Assembly (NCBI GenBank): GCA_022494885.1
Contig: JAGVSM010003509.1
Location: 186,001 to 250,000 of the forward strand
Direction of reading: 5' to 3'
DNA: 64,000 nt
Source of the DNA: Micrasema longulum
Lineage: Eukaryota; Arthropoda; Insecta; Trichoptera; Brachycentridae
Shown: positions 63,805 through 64,000 of the stretch, in pieces
Layout of the letters: every line of letters begins with the position of its first letter
Position numbering within the stretch: the stretch's first letter is position 1
Notes under the pieces: model-generated
The model's input: only the letters and a program-made list of their open reading frames with translations
Databases searched by the model: none
Told to the model about the DNA's origin: nothing
Translations under genes and position numbers: made by a program

Positions 63805-64000
63805 AAACTTATATGTTATTCTTATTTATATATTATGTAGGTGCATATAATATGCATTTGTGTGTTCGTTTTGAATCGTCAAACCTTATTTTATTGTTGT
63901 CATTATTTCGTATTTACTGCATTTTGTGGTTACCTACCGTATTGTATAAGACTCGTCGCACATTAGTCATTCGATGTGTATCAGTTAAATTTTAAAATAA
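63805..64000 (+). repeat. Repeat family F, copy 2
   Basis: Same block order as 41205-41400: TATATTATGTAGGTGCATAT, GCATTTTGTGGTTACCTACC, GTATTGTATAAGACTCGTCG, CACATTAGTCATTCGATGTG, TATCAGTTAA. It runs to the window edge. Confidence 0.6.

Overview
The window is AT-rich eukaryotic DNA with long poly-A/T runs, no operons and no coding sequence longer than about 140 codons. Its repeats point to an invertebrate, most likely an arthropod: tRNA-derived SINEs, Jockey/CR1-like and RTE-like LINEs, Penelope-like elements (PLEs) with hammerhead-ribozyme motifs, a degenerate mariner, hAT and other MITEs, and short TTAGG-like tracts. The species cannot be named from sequence alone. No exon of a host gene was recognised. 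The window reads as a gene-poor intergenic or long intronic region built from layers of decayed mobile elements.

Layout. 1-5.6 kb: two MITEs with visible 4-bp target duplications, a 460-bp fold-back carrying two diverging hammerhead motifs, and the first copies of an abundant unnamed repeat (called R1 here). 5.6-10 kb: PLE GIY-YIG relic plus hammerhead, a second unnamed family (called E), a hAT MITE and a LINE 3' end. 10-21 kb: R1 pairs, a broken PLE flanked by inverted hammerheads, SINEs, a fold-back MITE and a LINE 3' end. 21-30 kb: a GC-rich MITE, family E, and Jockey-like and RTE-like LINE fragments. 30-36 kb: mostly unassigned AT-rich DNA with one degenerate tandem repeat and family E. 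36-41 kb: RTE tail, R1 pair, three SINE families and a GC-rich perfect-looking hairpin. 41-46 kb: a 2-kb Jockey-like LINE with endonuclease and RT domains. 46-55 kb: SINEs, an inverted hammerhead pair, a PLE fragment with its ribozyme beside TTAGG-like tracts, and an RTE tail. 55-64 kb: a full-length but dead mariner with both TIRs, more R1, and two LINE 3' ends.

How it fits together. Nothing here forms a host pathway. The logic is that of parasites: LINEs supply reverse transcriptase and endonuclease that can mobilise tRNA-headed SINEs, PLEs carry RT plus GIY-YIG endonuclease with ribozyme-bearing pseudo-LTRs, and DNA transposons leave short non-autonomous derivatives. All recognised protein-coding elements are truncated or frameshifted.

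The most notable signal is a dispersed set of minimal hammerhead-like motifs in at least three sequence subfamilies. Each has a very short palindromic stem III (AGCGCU, ACCGGU or ACAAUUGU), several lie next to recognisable PLE protein fragments, and several are arranged as diverging inverted pairs. PLE-linked hammerheads are known; the fold-back arrangement and the coexistence of several subfamilies are what deserve a second look.
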